Below are positions 7,975 through 15,680 of a stretch of DNA of 49,158 bases, piece after piece. How positions within the stretch are numbered: the stretch's first letter is position 1; every line of letters begins with the position of its first letter. Made by a program: the position numbers and the translations under genes. Source of the stretch: Muricomes sp049840515 (GTDB taxonomy: Bacteria; Bacillota; Clostridia; Lachnospirales; Lachnospiraceae); the NCBI GenBank assembly GCA_049840515.1, contig JASGKW010000012.1, positions 1 to 49,158 of the forward strand, read 5' to 3'. Under the pieces are notes generated by a model. That model saw only the letters and a list, made by a program, of their open reading frames with translations, ran no database searches and was not told where the DNA came from.

Positions 7975-9291
7975 CTAAGAAGAGATTTTCCTCATGCGCA
8001 CTTTCGTAATACGGTTTCCTTTAACTTCCTCTATGGTAAACTCCATCTCATCCGCCAGTATTGTCTCCCGGCTTTCTTTTCCCGGAATATATCCAAGCCG
8101 TTCAATCAGATACCCTGATAAAGTATCGTAATTTTCTGTCACCAGCTTCAGTCCCATTTCATCATTCAAATCACTAATCAAGATTCCTCCGTCCAGCATA
8201 TAGTCACCGTCGCCAAGCGCAACAATCTCCTGGACAACCTCCTCATACTCTTCGCTGATTTCTCCCATGATTTGCTCTACAAGGTCTTCTATTGTAACGA
8301 TACCAGAAAATCCGCCGTATTCATCTACAAGAACAGCCATATGGCGTCTGGATTTCTGCAATTCCCGAAAAAGTTCATCTGCATCACGGCTGTCCGGAAC
8401 AAAAAATGGTTCCCTCAGCAATCCTCTGATATCTAATGTTTCCCATCCATTTTTCCGCACTTCAATCATAACATCCTTGATATGCAGTATACCAATGATG
8501 TTATCTATGTTTCCTTCATAGACAGGAATCCGGGAATGTCTGGATTCCAAAATCTCATCCACCAGCGTATCAAAAGGTGCCTCTGCATCCAGCACATAAA
8601 CATCGCGTCTGGGCACCATAACTTCCCTGGCACTTCTGTCATCAAACGAAAAAATAGAATTTATCATTTCATGCGCTTCATCGTCAAATGTACCGTTTTC
8701 ATTTCCCATTTTCAAAAGTGCTTTAATTTCTTCCTCTGTGACAGCCTCCTCCTGGTCCTCAGTCTTTAATCTGAGCAGCCTGAGCACACCCTTTGTAGAT
8801 ATAGATAAAAGCTTGATGAACGGAGAAAGTATTTTTGAAATGTAATGAACCGGCATTACGGTTATCATACAAAATGCTTCTGCTTTCTGCAAAGCAATTC
8901 TTTTCGGCACAAGTTCACCAAACACCAGATTAAAGAACATCAAAATAAGCGTCACCCCATTGCTGGCGATGGCGGTACTGTATGGTATGTGCATGCTCTC
9001 CAGCCACCTTGCAAGAACCGGTGCGATTCCCGCCGCTGCAGATGCACTGGAATAAAATCCGGCAAATGTTATGGCTACTTGAATGGTTGAAAGAAATTTC
9101 GTGGAATCCTCAAAGAGGCTCTGAATCACAACTGCCTTTTTATTTCCTTCCTCCGCCATGCTGCGAATTCTGTTTTTGTTTACAGAAACCACAGCCATCT
9201 CGGCCCCGGCAAAAAAAGCATTCATGAGTGTGAAAAATAATAAAAGTGATAGTCGAAACAAAATAGTGTTCCCGTCAGGGTCTGTATCCAT
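7975..9291 (-). CDS. CNNM/CorC (HlyC) family membrane protein with CBS pair
   Basis: A 438-aa protein of the hemolysin-like/CorC family, implicated in magnesium or other divalent cation efflux. Order: DUF21 transmembrane domain (~10-190, about four hydrophobic segments, including FFAGAEMAVVSVNKNRI and VFGELVPKRIAL), a CBS pair (~215-330, with VMVPRRDVYVLD and ILHIKDVM), then a C-terminal CorC/HlyC domain (~350-435, YMLDGGILISDLN). GGAGG lies 11 bases before the ATG. The gene is single; an insertion sequence lies ~150 bp upstream, and a 14-bp imperfect hairpin at ~9340-9372 sits between. Confidence 0.93.
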   Translation of the reverse strand: MDTDPDGNTILFRLSLLLFFTLMNAFFAGAEMAVVSVNKNRIRSMAEEGNKKAVVIQSLFEDSTKFLSTIQVAITFAGFYSSASAAAGIAPVLARWLESMHIPYSTAIASNGVTLILMFFNLVFGELVPKRIALQKAEAFCMITVMPVHYISKILSPFIKLLSISTKGVLRLLRLKTEDQEEAVTEEEIKALLKMGNENGTFDDEAHEMINSIFSFDDRSAREVMVPRRDVYVLDAEAPFDTLVDEILESRHSRIPVYEGNIDNIIGILHIKDVMIEVRKNGWETLDIRGLLREPFFVPDSRDADELFRELQKSRRHMAVLVDEYGGFSGIVTIEDLVEQIMGEISEEYEEVVQEIVALGDGDYMLDGGILISDLNDEMGLKLVTENYDTLSGYLIERLGYIPGKESRETILADEMEFTIEEVKGNRITKVRMRKISS

Positions 9292-9416
9292 AGAAAAAAT
9301 AATCCTCCTGTATAATATATTATTACGCCTGTGGCGCTCTATTTTGGAGGGAAAACTTTCCCCCTCAAAATATTTTTAGGAAAAGTATACCACGAACCCT
9401 CTCATTTCGCAATACC

Positions 9417-9441
9417 ATTTCTTTCCTGTTTATCATTCGAT
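9417..9441 (+). repeat. Left 25-bp direct repeat flanking the insertion sequence
   Basis: Begins ATTTCTTTCCTG and ends ATCATTCGAT; an exact copy is at 10513-10537 on the other side of the element. Exact identity immediately outside both inverted termini marks it as the target duplication. Confidence 0.85.
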
Positions 9442-10512
9442 TGTGGGTTTGTCAAACATATGTTACAGTGACCGTAAATAATCTTTCAGTACCTCTGTGG
9501 GAGAGTTCCATAAAAGAGGTCTCATAGGAAAGCGGTTATAATCCTTTGTGTTATAACGTTTCAGTTGCTTGGAAAAGTCCTCCAGGGAATAGAACTGATG
9601 GGTGGCATAAAAGCGTTCATTGTCTTTTCTGTGGCTGCGTTCTACCTTCCCATTATGCCTGGGTGTAAAAGGACGGATCAGCTTGTGCCGAATACCATGC
9701 TGCTGCAACTTCATCTGAAAGAGTGTGGGTTTGTCGCAACCACCATAGGAAGCAAAGCGTTTGGTGAACTCCTGTCCGTTATCGGTCTGGACACATTCGA
9801 TGGGAAGAGGAAAGGCTTTTATTAAGTGTTCTAAGAACTGAGCCGAGGAATAAGAACTGTGCTCCTCAAAGGCTTCCACAAAGCGCCATCGGGAATACTC
9901 ATCAATGGCGGTGTATTGGTAAAAGCGTTTGCCCTTGGCAGATCCGACCATGCAGACAGTGGGGACAAATTTAACATCTATCTGTATGCGCTGTCCGGGA
10001 TAGTCCATGGATTCATAGGGCTTAGGGATGTACTTGGGATTCTGAGGTTTTACGGCCATGATACCCTGTTTCTTAAGAAAACGATAGAGACCCGGGATGG
10101 AGCGGGAATAGCCTCTTTGCATGAGCTTGACCCAGAAGACCACCAGCCCGGCATGAGGATTGCGCCTGCGCATATCGGAAATAAGCTTAATTTCCTCAGG
10201 AGTGTGCTGGTTTGGATGATGGAGGGGCCGCCTGGAAAGCTCTCTAAGAGATTCAATAGAGCCGTCATAGCGGCGTTTCCAGCGGTAAATGTACTGTCGG
10301 TTAGTTTTATACCGAATGGCAGCTTTTGAAACACCATATTTTTCAGAGTAATGGATTAAAGATAGACGATATTTCATATCTTGTGTTATACTAGCCATGC
10401 GAGAATACACTCCTTTGCGTTGGTTTTTGTTGTGGTGACTTAAATATAACACAAAAAGGTATTCTCGCTTTTATATTATTCAGTTTTGTAACACATGTAT
10501 TGTAATCCTACA
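9442..10512 (-). mobile_element. IS481/IS1202-like insertion sequence, 1071 bp
   Basis: Imperfect terminal inverted repeats of ~26 bp: the left starts TGTGGGTTTGTCAAACATAT, the inverted right end starts TGTAGGATTACAATACATGT, and both continue to GTTACA. One transposase gene fills the element. The 25-bp identical direct repeats outside both ends are far longer than usual for IS481 and match the 24-29 bp described for the IS1202 subgroup. The insertion fell between the LUD-domain gene and the CorC-like gene and breaks no gene. Confidence 0.88.
9463..10398 (-). CDS. DDE transposase, IS481/IS1202-like
   Basis: A 311-aa transposase. An N-terminal helix-turn-helix (KYGVSKAAIRYKTNRQYIYRWKRRY) recognises the element ends; the RNase H-like core has catalytic D141 (QIDVKF), D206 (QTDNGQEF) and E253 (NGKVERSHR). 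The ATG at 10398 is supported by AAAGGAG 11 bases upstream; the upstream extension to 10452 is probably untranslated. The frame is intact, so the copy may be active. The stop lies ~20 bases inside the left terminus. Confidence 0.92.
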   Translation of the reverse strand: MASITQDMKYRLSLIHYSEKYGVSKAAIRYKTNRQYIYRWKRRYDGSIESLRELSRRPLHHPNQHTPEEIKLISDMRRRNPHAGLVVFWVKLMQRGYSRSIPGLYRFLKKQGIMAVKPQNPKYIPKPYESMDYPGQRIQIDVKFVPTVCMVGSAKGKRFYQYTAIDEYSRWRFVEAFEEHSSYSSAQFLEHLIKAFPLPIECVQTDNGQEFTKRFASYGGCDKPTLFQMKLQQHGIRHKLIRPFTPRHNGKVERSHRKDNERFYATHQFYSLEDFSKQLKRYNTKDYNRFPMRPLLWNSPTEVLKDYLRSL

Positions 10513-10537
10513 ATTTCTTTCCTGTTTATCATTCGAT
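10513..10537 (+). repeat. Right 25-bp direct repeat flanking the insertion sequence
   Basis: Exact copy of 9417-9441, immediately outside the right inverted terminus (...AATCCTACA). See the left copy. Confidence 0.85.
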
Positions 10538-10544
10538 AGTCTCA

Positions 10545-11138
10545 TTAAAATCCCAGAGGCTGGTCTACAAAGATGATTTCACACTCCATTCCCGCTGGAA
10601 CACGGTCAATAATAACCGTCACACAGCAGATACGTTCCGGGCTGTTACATTCATAACATTTGTCCGCTTTTAATGCACAGGGGGTATTCGCCCCCACCCT
10701 CCGGGCATTCTGCGGCGCAGCCACATTCTTGCACCTGTAAATGGCATCCTCCAGATTTTGGGTGATTTTATTCTTACCCACAACATAATAACATTTTTTA
10801 GGACCAAACGCAGTCATTGCAACCCGATTCCCCGTCCCATCAATATTTACAATCTGTCCAGATTCTGTCACCGCATTCGCACTGGTTATATAAATATTGG
10901 CACAATTAGCCAGCCGGCGGACATCCCAGGCCGGCACCTTATTGTGCCATACTACCGCATTATTTTGCTGTAACGCTTCAAATAACCCCATTTCACGGAG
11001 AGTCTCACTCCCCCCAAATCCAATAGTTTCCTTTTGCAGCGCATTTCCAAGATAATCACAAGCCTCTTCTTTCGTTGAAAAAAGCTGTGTAGAAAACCCA
11101 TGTTTTTCAAAATTATTTCTGATTGCAGAATATTCCAT
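10545..11138 (-). CDS. LUD-domain protein (lactate utilization-like, DUF162)
   Basis: A 197-aa protein of the LUD family, related to LutC/LutB parts of iron-sulfur lactate oxidation complexes. Typical motifs are IGFGGSETLREMGL, ITSANAVTESGQIVNIDGTGNRVA and ARRVGANTPC; the C-terminal cluster C-x6-C-x2-C-x6-CC (CALKADKCYECNSPERICC) may bind metal. The ATG at 11138 follows AGAGGAGG at the proper distance, although the frame stays open to 11231. It is a stand-alone LUD protein with no lutAB beside it, so the substrate is unclear. Confidence 0.85.
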   Translation of the reverse strand: MEYSAIRNNFEKHGFSTQLFSTKEEACDYLGNALQKETIGFGGSETLREMGLFEALQQNNAVVWHNKVPAWDVRRLANCANIYITSANAVTESGQIVNIDGTGNRVAMTAFGPKKCYYVVGKNKITQNLEDAIYRCKNVAAPQNARRVGANTPCALKADKCYECNSPERICCVTVIIDRVPAGMECEIIFVDQPLGF

Positions 11139-11556
11139 ATCTGCACCTCCTCTAAGTTGTATAGACTTTTCAATCATTTTTTCTCCCAGGGCAGATTGCA
11201 GAAGCATCTTTGGGCAGACGCCTTGCTTCATTCATAGTAAACACCAACAGCTCATAAACATATTCTCTATTGTATTTCCTTAATCCGCTTTCCGTCAAGT
11301 TCAATACGCAAGTTAAACATAACTGGATAGAAAAAATCACCAGAGTCTTTTTGTGCTTTTCCATGCTTTGACTCTTTTCTATTCTATTGTTGGTTTCTTT
11401 CTTGTGTGATATAATTTTTTTATTAGCACTAATGCGCCGCAATTCTATAAGAAGCTGGCACTACATAGAAATTATAAGCTGTAGCAAGTTTTACCGAATA
11501 TGATATTAAGGCAACCTGGTTGCGTTAAAATAAAACACAAAAGGAGAACTAAAAAA

Positions 11557-11931
11557 ATGATTGATTTTCAAAACGGTAGCATTTTTAAACTGAAACAGGT
11601 CAGCACCGACAGCGTGAGCCGCGATATTGCTCCGCTGCTCGTCAATAGCGAGGAGGTTTTAAGCTCCTACAAAGGTGTTCGTGACTATGTTGTGTTTACC
11701 AGCAAGCGTATTATTGCAGTCAATGTACAAGGCATGACCGGCAAAAAGAAAGATTTTACTTCTCTCCCTTACTCAAAAGTGCAGGCATTTTCTTCTGAAA
11801 CCGCAGGTGTTTTTGATATGGATAGCGAACTGGAACTTTATTTCAGCGGGCTGGGAAAAGTAAAATTTGAATTTTCCGGAACTAGCAATATTGTCCAGCT
11901 TTCACAAATTATAGGTTCTTATATTCTCTAA
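11557..11931 (+). CDS. Bacterial PH-domain protein
   Basis: A 124-aa protein made of one bacterial pleckstrin-homology-like domain (bPH_1 type). The pattern EEVLSSYKGVRDYVVFTSKRIIAVNVQGMTGKKKDF, then LPYSKVQAFSSETAG and DSELELYFSGLGKVKFEF, is characteristic. AAAGGAG lies 10 bases before the ATG at 11557. No signal peptide or membrane segment, so it is probably cytosolic. It is the only + strand gene in this stretch and its partner is unknown. A family 2 repeat begins about 40 bp after its stop. Confidence 0.85.
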   Translation: MIDFQNGSIFKLKQVSTDSVSRDIAPLLVNSEEVLSSYKGVRDYVVFTSKRIIAVNVQGMTGKKKDFTSLPYSKVQAFSSETAGVFDMDSELELYFSGLGKVKFEFSGTSNIVQLSQIIGSYIL

Positions 11932-11971
11932 CATCAATTGCGCTCCACTTCATCTCTGTGAAAACTTATAA

Positions 11972-12116
11972 GATTATCTGCGGATGCACAAACAACCTCG
12001 AATTGCGCTCCGCTTCGTCTCGGTCATCCTTGCGTTCCAATGAACAGAAAAGTATATAAAAACCCACTGAATGCAAGCATTCGTGGGTTTCCATATACTT
12101 TTCTGTTTGCAGATAA
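11972..12116 (+). repeat. Family 2 structured repeat, copy A
   Basis: Ends carry GATTATCTGCGGATGCA and, inverted, GTTATCTGCA. Inside is a hairpin GAACAGAAAAGTATAT / ATATACTTTTCTGTTTG around a second, ACCCACTGAATGC / GCATTCGTGGGT. Copy B at 12962 has the same layout with different but still pairing stem bases. The 15 bases to the left (TGAAAACTTATAA) are also shared with copy B. A fragment similar to the interior (AATTGCGCTCC...) is repeated just left, at ~11937. The remaining bases to 12235 hold nothing I recognise. Confidence 0.8.
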
Positions 12117-12235
12117 CTGCTTATCTCTTTGTGAACTCCGAATACCTAAAATACGGGCTTCTTAGACACTTTGTCACTTACCTGTTAGTTACTGATATGT
12201 TTTCATTTGCTCCCACGTTTCTCTATTCTCTTCTA

Positions 12236-12511
12236 TTATGCAGTATGCTCATTTACAAGCGGAAGCTCATATAGTGTATCTGGGTCAATATCCAAACACA
12301 TCGTATTATCTCTATTCCCTCCGATATCCCATGCCAAAGTATCATTCATCACCGTACAGGTCTCTGTAAAAACAGTGATATCTCTCAATGGGCGAAAAAC
12401 CTCTTTCTCAATCATTTGAGTCATATCATAACATACAATTTTACCATCTTCAAAGTATACATATACAGAATAATTTTCCATTGGCATTACTTGCACAACC
12501 TTCGGAAACAT
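12236..12511 (-). CDS. DUF2442 family protein
   Basis: A 91-aa protein with the DUF2442 pattern: MFPKVVQVMPMENYSVYVYFEDGKIVCYDM, then EVFRPLRD and TLAWDIGGN. ATG 12511 is preferred because GAGGTG lies 7-8 bases upstream; a GTG three codons earlier is the alternative. It follows the DUF4160 gene by ~16 bp. Such pairs are widespread, often in accessory DNA, and are sometimes listed as toxin-antitoxin-like modules, but I know of no proven activity. Confidence 0.85.
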   Translation of the reverse strand: MFPKVVQVMPMENYSVYVYFEDGKIVCYDMTQMIEKEVFRPLRDITVFTETCTVMNDTLAWDIGGNRDNTMCLDIDPDTLYELPLVNEHTA

Positions 12512-12527
12512 AACTCTCACCTCACTT

Positions 12528-12788
12528 TTAAACTAATGGATTGATTCGGTTCAATGGTTTTCCATCCTTTGCTAATTCCCAATTCTGCATCAGTTCATCC
12601 TGATGTAAAACACACCATGCTAAAATCAATTTGAGTTGCCGTGATGGCAAAGCACCTTTTATACACCTTGCCCCATCAATTTCAATAATCGCCTTATTTC
12701 CATTATATTCTCCATGGAAATGTGGCGGATTATGGTCATCATAATACATTGTAACTCTGATTCCGTAAAACAGCGATATCTCTGGCAT
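12528..12788 (-). CDS. DUF4160 family protein
   Basis: An 86-aa protein with the family signature MPEISLFYGIRVTMYYDDHNPPHFHGEY, with its HNPPHFH motif, and LPSRQLKLILAWCVLHQDEL. GGAGG lies 8 bases before the ATG. It is first in a two-gene unit with the DUF2442 gene. The upstream region has AT-rich direct repeats that may be its operator. The family is often found beside DUF2442; function unknown. Confidence 0.87.
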   Translation of the reverse strand: MPEISLFYGIRVTMYYDDHNPPHFHGEYNGNKAIIEIDGARCIKGALPSRQLKLILAWCVLHQDELMQNWELAKDGKPLNRINPLV

Positions 12789-12812
12789 TATATTTACCTC
12801 CTCATTTCGTTC

Positions 12813-12867
12813 GTTAATATATATTTGACTTTATATATTGTTGGCTATATATACTTGATAATATAAG
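12813..12867 (-). promoter_or_regulatory. AT-rich repeats, possible promoter/operator of the DUF4160-DUF2442 pair
   Basis: On the minus strand three similar blocks follow one another: TATATATAGCC, TATATAAAGTC, TATATATTAAC, about 14-16 bp apart, 25-75 bases upstream of the DUF4160 start. They could be the promoter plus an autoregulatory operator. Low-complexity AT content makes this weak. Confidence 0.3.
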
Positions 12868-12886
12868 TGTACCATAGTTATCATCT

Positions 12887-12921
12887 AAAAAAAACCCACA
12901 AACTTGATGTTTGTGGGTTTT
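12887..12921 (-). terminator. Terminator of the rplM-rpsI operon
   Basis: A perfect 13-bp stem (AAAACCCACAAAC / GTTTGTGGGTTTT) with loop TTGAT, followed on the minus strand by a run of eight Ts. It now lies ~190 bp after the rpsI stop because the family 2 repeat lies between. Confidence 0.88.
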
Positions 12922-12961
12922 CCATGCAATGAAATACGCAATTTCTAACGTTTTGAAAACT

Positions 12962-13113
12962 TATAAGATTATCTGCGGATGCAGAAGCAACCTCGAATTT
13001 GCCTTGCAAATCCTCGGTCATTTCTGCATTCCAATGAACAAAAACGCATATAAAAAAGCCCTTGAATGCAAGCATTCCGGGCTTTCTGATATGCGTTTTG
13101 TTCGCAGATAATC
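12962..13113 (+). repeat. Family 2 structured repeat, copy B, flanked by a 17-bp duplication of the rpsI end
   Basis: A 152-bp segment with termini GATTATCTGCG (left, after TATAA) and its inverse (right). It is bracketed by exact copies of CTAACGTTTTGAAAACT at 12945-12961 and 13114-13130. The right copy is the genuine rpsI 3' end (codons QFSKR and stop), so the left copy is a duplication made on insertion. Internal stems are GAACAAAAACGCATAT / ATATGCGTTTTGTTCG, AGCCC...GGGCT, and an outer GCAGAA/TTCTGC pair. No reading frame of note. Confidence 0.85.
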
Positions 13114-13506
13114 CTAACGTTTTGAAAACTGTGGTGCTCTACGAGCTGCTTTAAGACCGTATTTTTTACGCTCTTTCATACGTGGATCACGTGTGAGGTA
13201 TCCTGCTGATTTCAGCACTGGTCTGTATTCTGAGTCTGCTTCAAGAAGTGCTCTTGAAATACCATGACGGATTGCTCCAGCCTGTCCTGTGTATCCACCA
13301 CCGTGTACGTTTACAAGTACATCAAACTTATCGTTTGTGCCTGTTGCTACCAACGGCTGACGAACAACAACTTTCAATGTTTCAAGTCCTAAATATTCGT
13401 CGATGTCTCTTTTATTTATAGTGATTTTACCTGTTCCAGGTACAAGATATACTCTTGCGATAGATTTTTTTCTTCTTCCTGTTCCGTAATATTTTGCATT
13501 AGCCAC
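13114..13506 (-). CDS. rpsI: 30S ribosomal protein S9
   Basis: A complete 130-aa S9: N-terminal YYGTGRRKKSIARVYLVPG, central VHGGGYTGQAGAIRHGI, and the universal C-terminal tail QFSKR that reaches the P-site tRNA. It lies 26 bases after rplM, the usual operon. The stop codon is exactly the point where a family 2 repeat has inserted, with duplication of the final codons; the protein is unchanged. Confidence 0.98.
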   Translation of the reverse strand: MANAKYYGTGRRKKSIARVYLVPGTGKITINKRDIDEYLGLETLKVVVRQPLVATGTNDKFDVLVNVHGGGYTGQAGAIRHGISRALLEADSEYRPVLKSAGYLTRDPRMKERKKYGLKAARRAPQFSKR

Positions 13507-13532
13507 TGTAATGTCCTCCTTTCAACCTTTCC

Positions 13533-13961
13533 TTAAAATGTTAATACTTCTGGTTTCTGAGCCTGCTGTTTGTGCTCTGGTCCAGCGTAAACGTGAAGTT
13601 TCTTAATCATTTCTCTACCCAAAGGTCCTTTTGGAAGCATTCCTTTTACAGCCAGTTCAATAACTTTTTCAGGTTTTTTAGCCATCAGCTCTGCCAATGT
13701 AGTCTCTCTCATTCCACCTACATAATCAGAGTGATTGTAATAAATCTTCTGCTGAAGCTTCTTGCCTGTTACATTTATTTTTTCTGCATTTACAACTACT
13801 ACATAATCACCAGTATCAACATGTGGTGTAAACTCTGGTTTGTTCTTACCTCTTAATACTTTTGCAATCTCTGAAGACAGACGTCCTAATGTACATCCTT
13901 CAGCATCAACCACATACCATTTCTTTTCAATCTTGTCTGGGTTCGCCATATAAGTTTTCAT
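13533..13961 (-). CDS. rplM: 50S ribosomal protein L13
   Basis: A complete 142-aa L13: KKWYVVDAEGCTLGRLSSEIAKVLRGK, HVDTGDYVVVVNAEK, and GMLPKGPLGREMIKKLHVYAGPEH are diagnostic. GGAGG lies 8 bases before the ATG. It heads the rplM-rpsI operon, with a consensus promoter ~105 bases upstream and a structured leader. In most Firmicutes rplM follows truA directly; here ~9.5 kb of other genes lies between. Confidence 0.98.
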   Translation of the reverse strand: MKTYMANPDKIEKKWYVVDAEGCTLGRLSSEIAKVLRGKNKPEFTPHVDTGDYVVVVNAEKINVTGKKLQQKIYYNHSDYVGGMRETTLAELMAKKPEKVIELAVKGMLPKGPLGREMIKKLHVYAGPEHKQQAQKPEVLTF

Positions 13962-14060
13962 GGGGTGTTCCTCCTAAAATAATCATCACAACTTACTACT
14001 TTCTATATGAAATCAGTGTACTCCGGGGCTTGGTGTATACTGTTTCTCCTTTTGTCATGC
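13962..14060 (-). promoter_or_regulatory. rplM 5' leader, possible L13-type autoregulatory structure
   Basis: About 100 bases from the predicted transcription start to the rplM start. A near-palindrome AGTATACACC...GGAGTACACT (8 of 10 pairs) around AAGCCCC makes a stem. Firmicutes rplM leaders are known to bind L13 for feedback; I infer the same from position and structure only. Confidence 0.4.
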
Positions 14061-14066
14061 TGTATT

Positions 14067-14095
14067 ATTATAGTACGGTCCACTGTAGTTGTCAA
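14067..14095 (-). promoter_or_regulatory. Promoter of rplM-rpsI
   Basis: On the minus strand, perfect -35 TTGACA (14090-14095) and -10 TATAAT (14067-14072) with a 17-base spacer, as expected for a strong ribosomal protein promoter. Confidence 0.9.
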
Positions 14096-14129
14096 CATCT
14101 TTTTACAGTTCTGTGACAAAATATATGAC

Positions 14130-14240
14130 CGTCCAAGCATATAACCCGAATTGGCTGCTATCCTGCCTTTTGCACCGCTAATTTACTTAAAAAATGTAGC
14201 TTATGACAAAGCGCCATATGCCAGTATTCAAATATTTTTT
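14130..14240 (-). repeat. Family 1 repeat, degenerate copy
   Basis: In the same orientation as the copy at 17960, several blocks align: AATTGGCTGCT, CCT..TTTGCACCGCT, GTAGCTTATGACAAAGCGCCATATGCCAGTATT. The distal hairpin arm is lost. Its right edge runs into the promoter of the GH13 gene. Confidence 0.6.
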
Positions 14241-14268
14241 GAAAATTATAACACGATTATGATATACT
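14239..14268 (+). promoter_or_regulatory. Promoter of the GH13 glucosidase gene
   Basis: -35 TTGAAA at 14239-14244 and -10 TATACT at 14263-14268, 18-base spacer, ~90 bases before the start codon. The -35 box lies at the edge of a degenerate family 1 repeat. Confidence 0.55.
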
Positions 14269-14359
14269 AGCAAAGCATACTTATGAAACTGTTCATGTTT
14301 TATAAGTGTATTATTTCACGGAAAGATAAAAAATATTTTTCAGAAAGCAGGTATTGTTT

Positions 14360-15670
14360 ATGTGGGCTTATCACGAAATTTTTTACCAGATATATCCTAT
14401 CGGATTCTGCGGTGCTCCTGTACATAATGATGGGGAAACTATTCCCCGAATCCGAAAAATTGCCGGGTGGAGTGAATATTTGCAGAGCCTGGGTATTGGT
14501 TCTATCATCCTGAATCCGATTTTTGAATCTGACAACCACGGATATGACACAAGAGATTTTAAAAAAATTGACTGCCGCCTTGGTACAAATGAGGATTTCA
14601 AATATGTGTGTGATTCTCTGCACTCTCATGATGTAAAAATCATGCTGGATGGTGTGTTCAACCATGTTGGGCGTGGATTCTGGGCATTTCAGGATGTGCA
14701 GGAGAAGAAATGGGATTCTCCCTACAAAGACTGGTTTCATATTAGTTTTGACGGAAACAGCGGCTACAACGATGGTTTCTGGTATGAGGGCTGGGAGGGG
14801 CACTTTGAACTTGTCAAACTGAATTTGCAGAACCCGGCTGTTGTGGATTACTTGCTGGAATGTGTGCGGTTCTGGATTGAAGAATTTGGTATTGATGGCC
14901 TGCGCTTGGATGTTGCATACAGTCTGGACCATAATTTTATGAGAAGACTCCGCAGATTTTGTGAGGAAGTAAAGCCTGGATTTGCACTGATTGGGGAGGT
15001 TTTATTCGGCGACTACAATATTATAGTCAACGATGAAATGCTACACAGCTGCACCAACTATGAATGCTACAAAGGCGTATTTTCCAGTTTTAACAGCATG
15101 AACATGTTTGAAATTTCACACTCACTGAATCGCCAATACGGTCCCGAACAGTGGTGTATTTACCGTGGCAAACACTTGATGAATTTCGTAGATAATCATG
15201 ATGTCACCAGAATTGCCAGCATACTCACCAATAAAGAGCACCTGCCTCTCGCCTATGGTATACTCTTCGGAATGCCTGGGATTCCATGCATTTATTACGG
15301 CAGCGAGTGGGGCGAGGGGGGCGTCAAGGCTCCTGACAATGACTACGCTCTGCGCCCTGAGTTTGAAGCGCCAAAGCCTAACGAACTTACTGAGTTCATC
15401 CGCACATTAATTGCTCTGCGCCGGAAAAGCGATGCACTCTGCAATGGGGGATACCGCAATATAGTTATCACCAATCATCAACTTATATTCGAGCGGAGAA
15501 CAGATAAAGAAAGGATTCTCATTGCCCTCAATGCATCAGATTCCGAGTACACTGCCCACAATGGAGAACTTCAGGGAAAATATACTGAATTGTTGACCCA
15601 AAAAGAAGACACACTGAGCGGGTCGCTCCGTATGCCTCCTTACAGTGTACAATATTTGCAAATTTTCTGA
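14360..15670 (+). CDS. GH13 alpha-glucosidase/amylase-like, intracellular
   Basis: A 436-aa (beta/alpha)8-barrel enzyme of glycoside hydrolase family 13. The conserved regions are in order: LDGVFNHVG (~100), GLRLDVAY with nucleophile D (~185), LIGEVLFG with acid/base E (~214) and FVDNHDVTR with transition-state D (~276). No signal peptide, so it probably cleaves short maltodextrins or cyclodextrins in the cytosol. ATG 14360 is preferred; a TTG two codons earlier is possible and the ribosome site is weak. It converges on the flavin reductase gene with a shared terminator palindrome. Confidence 0.92.
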   Translation: MWAYHEIFYQIYPIGFCGAPVHNDGETIPRIRKIAGWSEYLQSLGIGSIILNPIFESDNHGYDTRDFKKIDCRLGTNEDFKYVCDSLHSHDVKIMLDGVFNHVGRGFWAFQDVQEKKWDSPYKDWFHISFDGNSGYNDGFWYEGWEGHFELVKLNLQNPAVVDYLLECVRFWIEEFGIDGLRLDVAYSLDHNFMRRLRRFCEEVKPGFALIGEVLFGDYNIIVNDEMLHSCTNYECYKGVFSSFNSMNMFEISHSLNRQYGPEQWCIYRGKHLMNFVDNHDVTRIASILTNKEHLPLAYGILFGMPGIPCIYYGSEWGEGGVKAPDNDYALRPEFEAPKPNELTEFIRTLIALRRKSDALCNGGYRNIVITNHQLIFERRTDKERILIALNASDSEYTAHNGELQGKYTELLTQKEDTLSGSLRMPPYSVQYLQIF

Positions 15671-15680
15671 AAATGGCTTG

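Noticed and set aside
11170..11442. Minus-strand 90-aa frame upstream of the LUD-domain gene
   Set aside because: No recognisable domain, no good ribosome site at its start, and it overlaps the leader of the LUD gene. The preferred LUD start at 11138 leaves this region as untranslated upstream DNA; I cannot support it as a gene.
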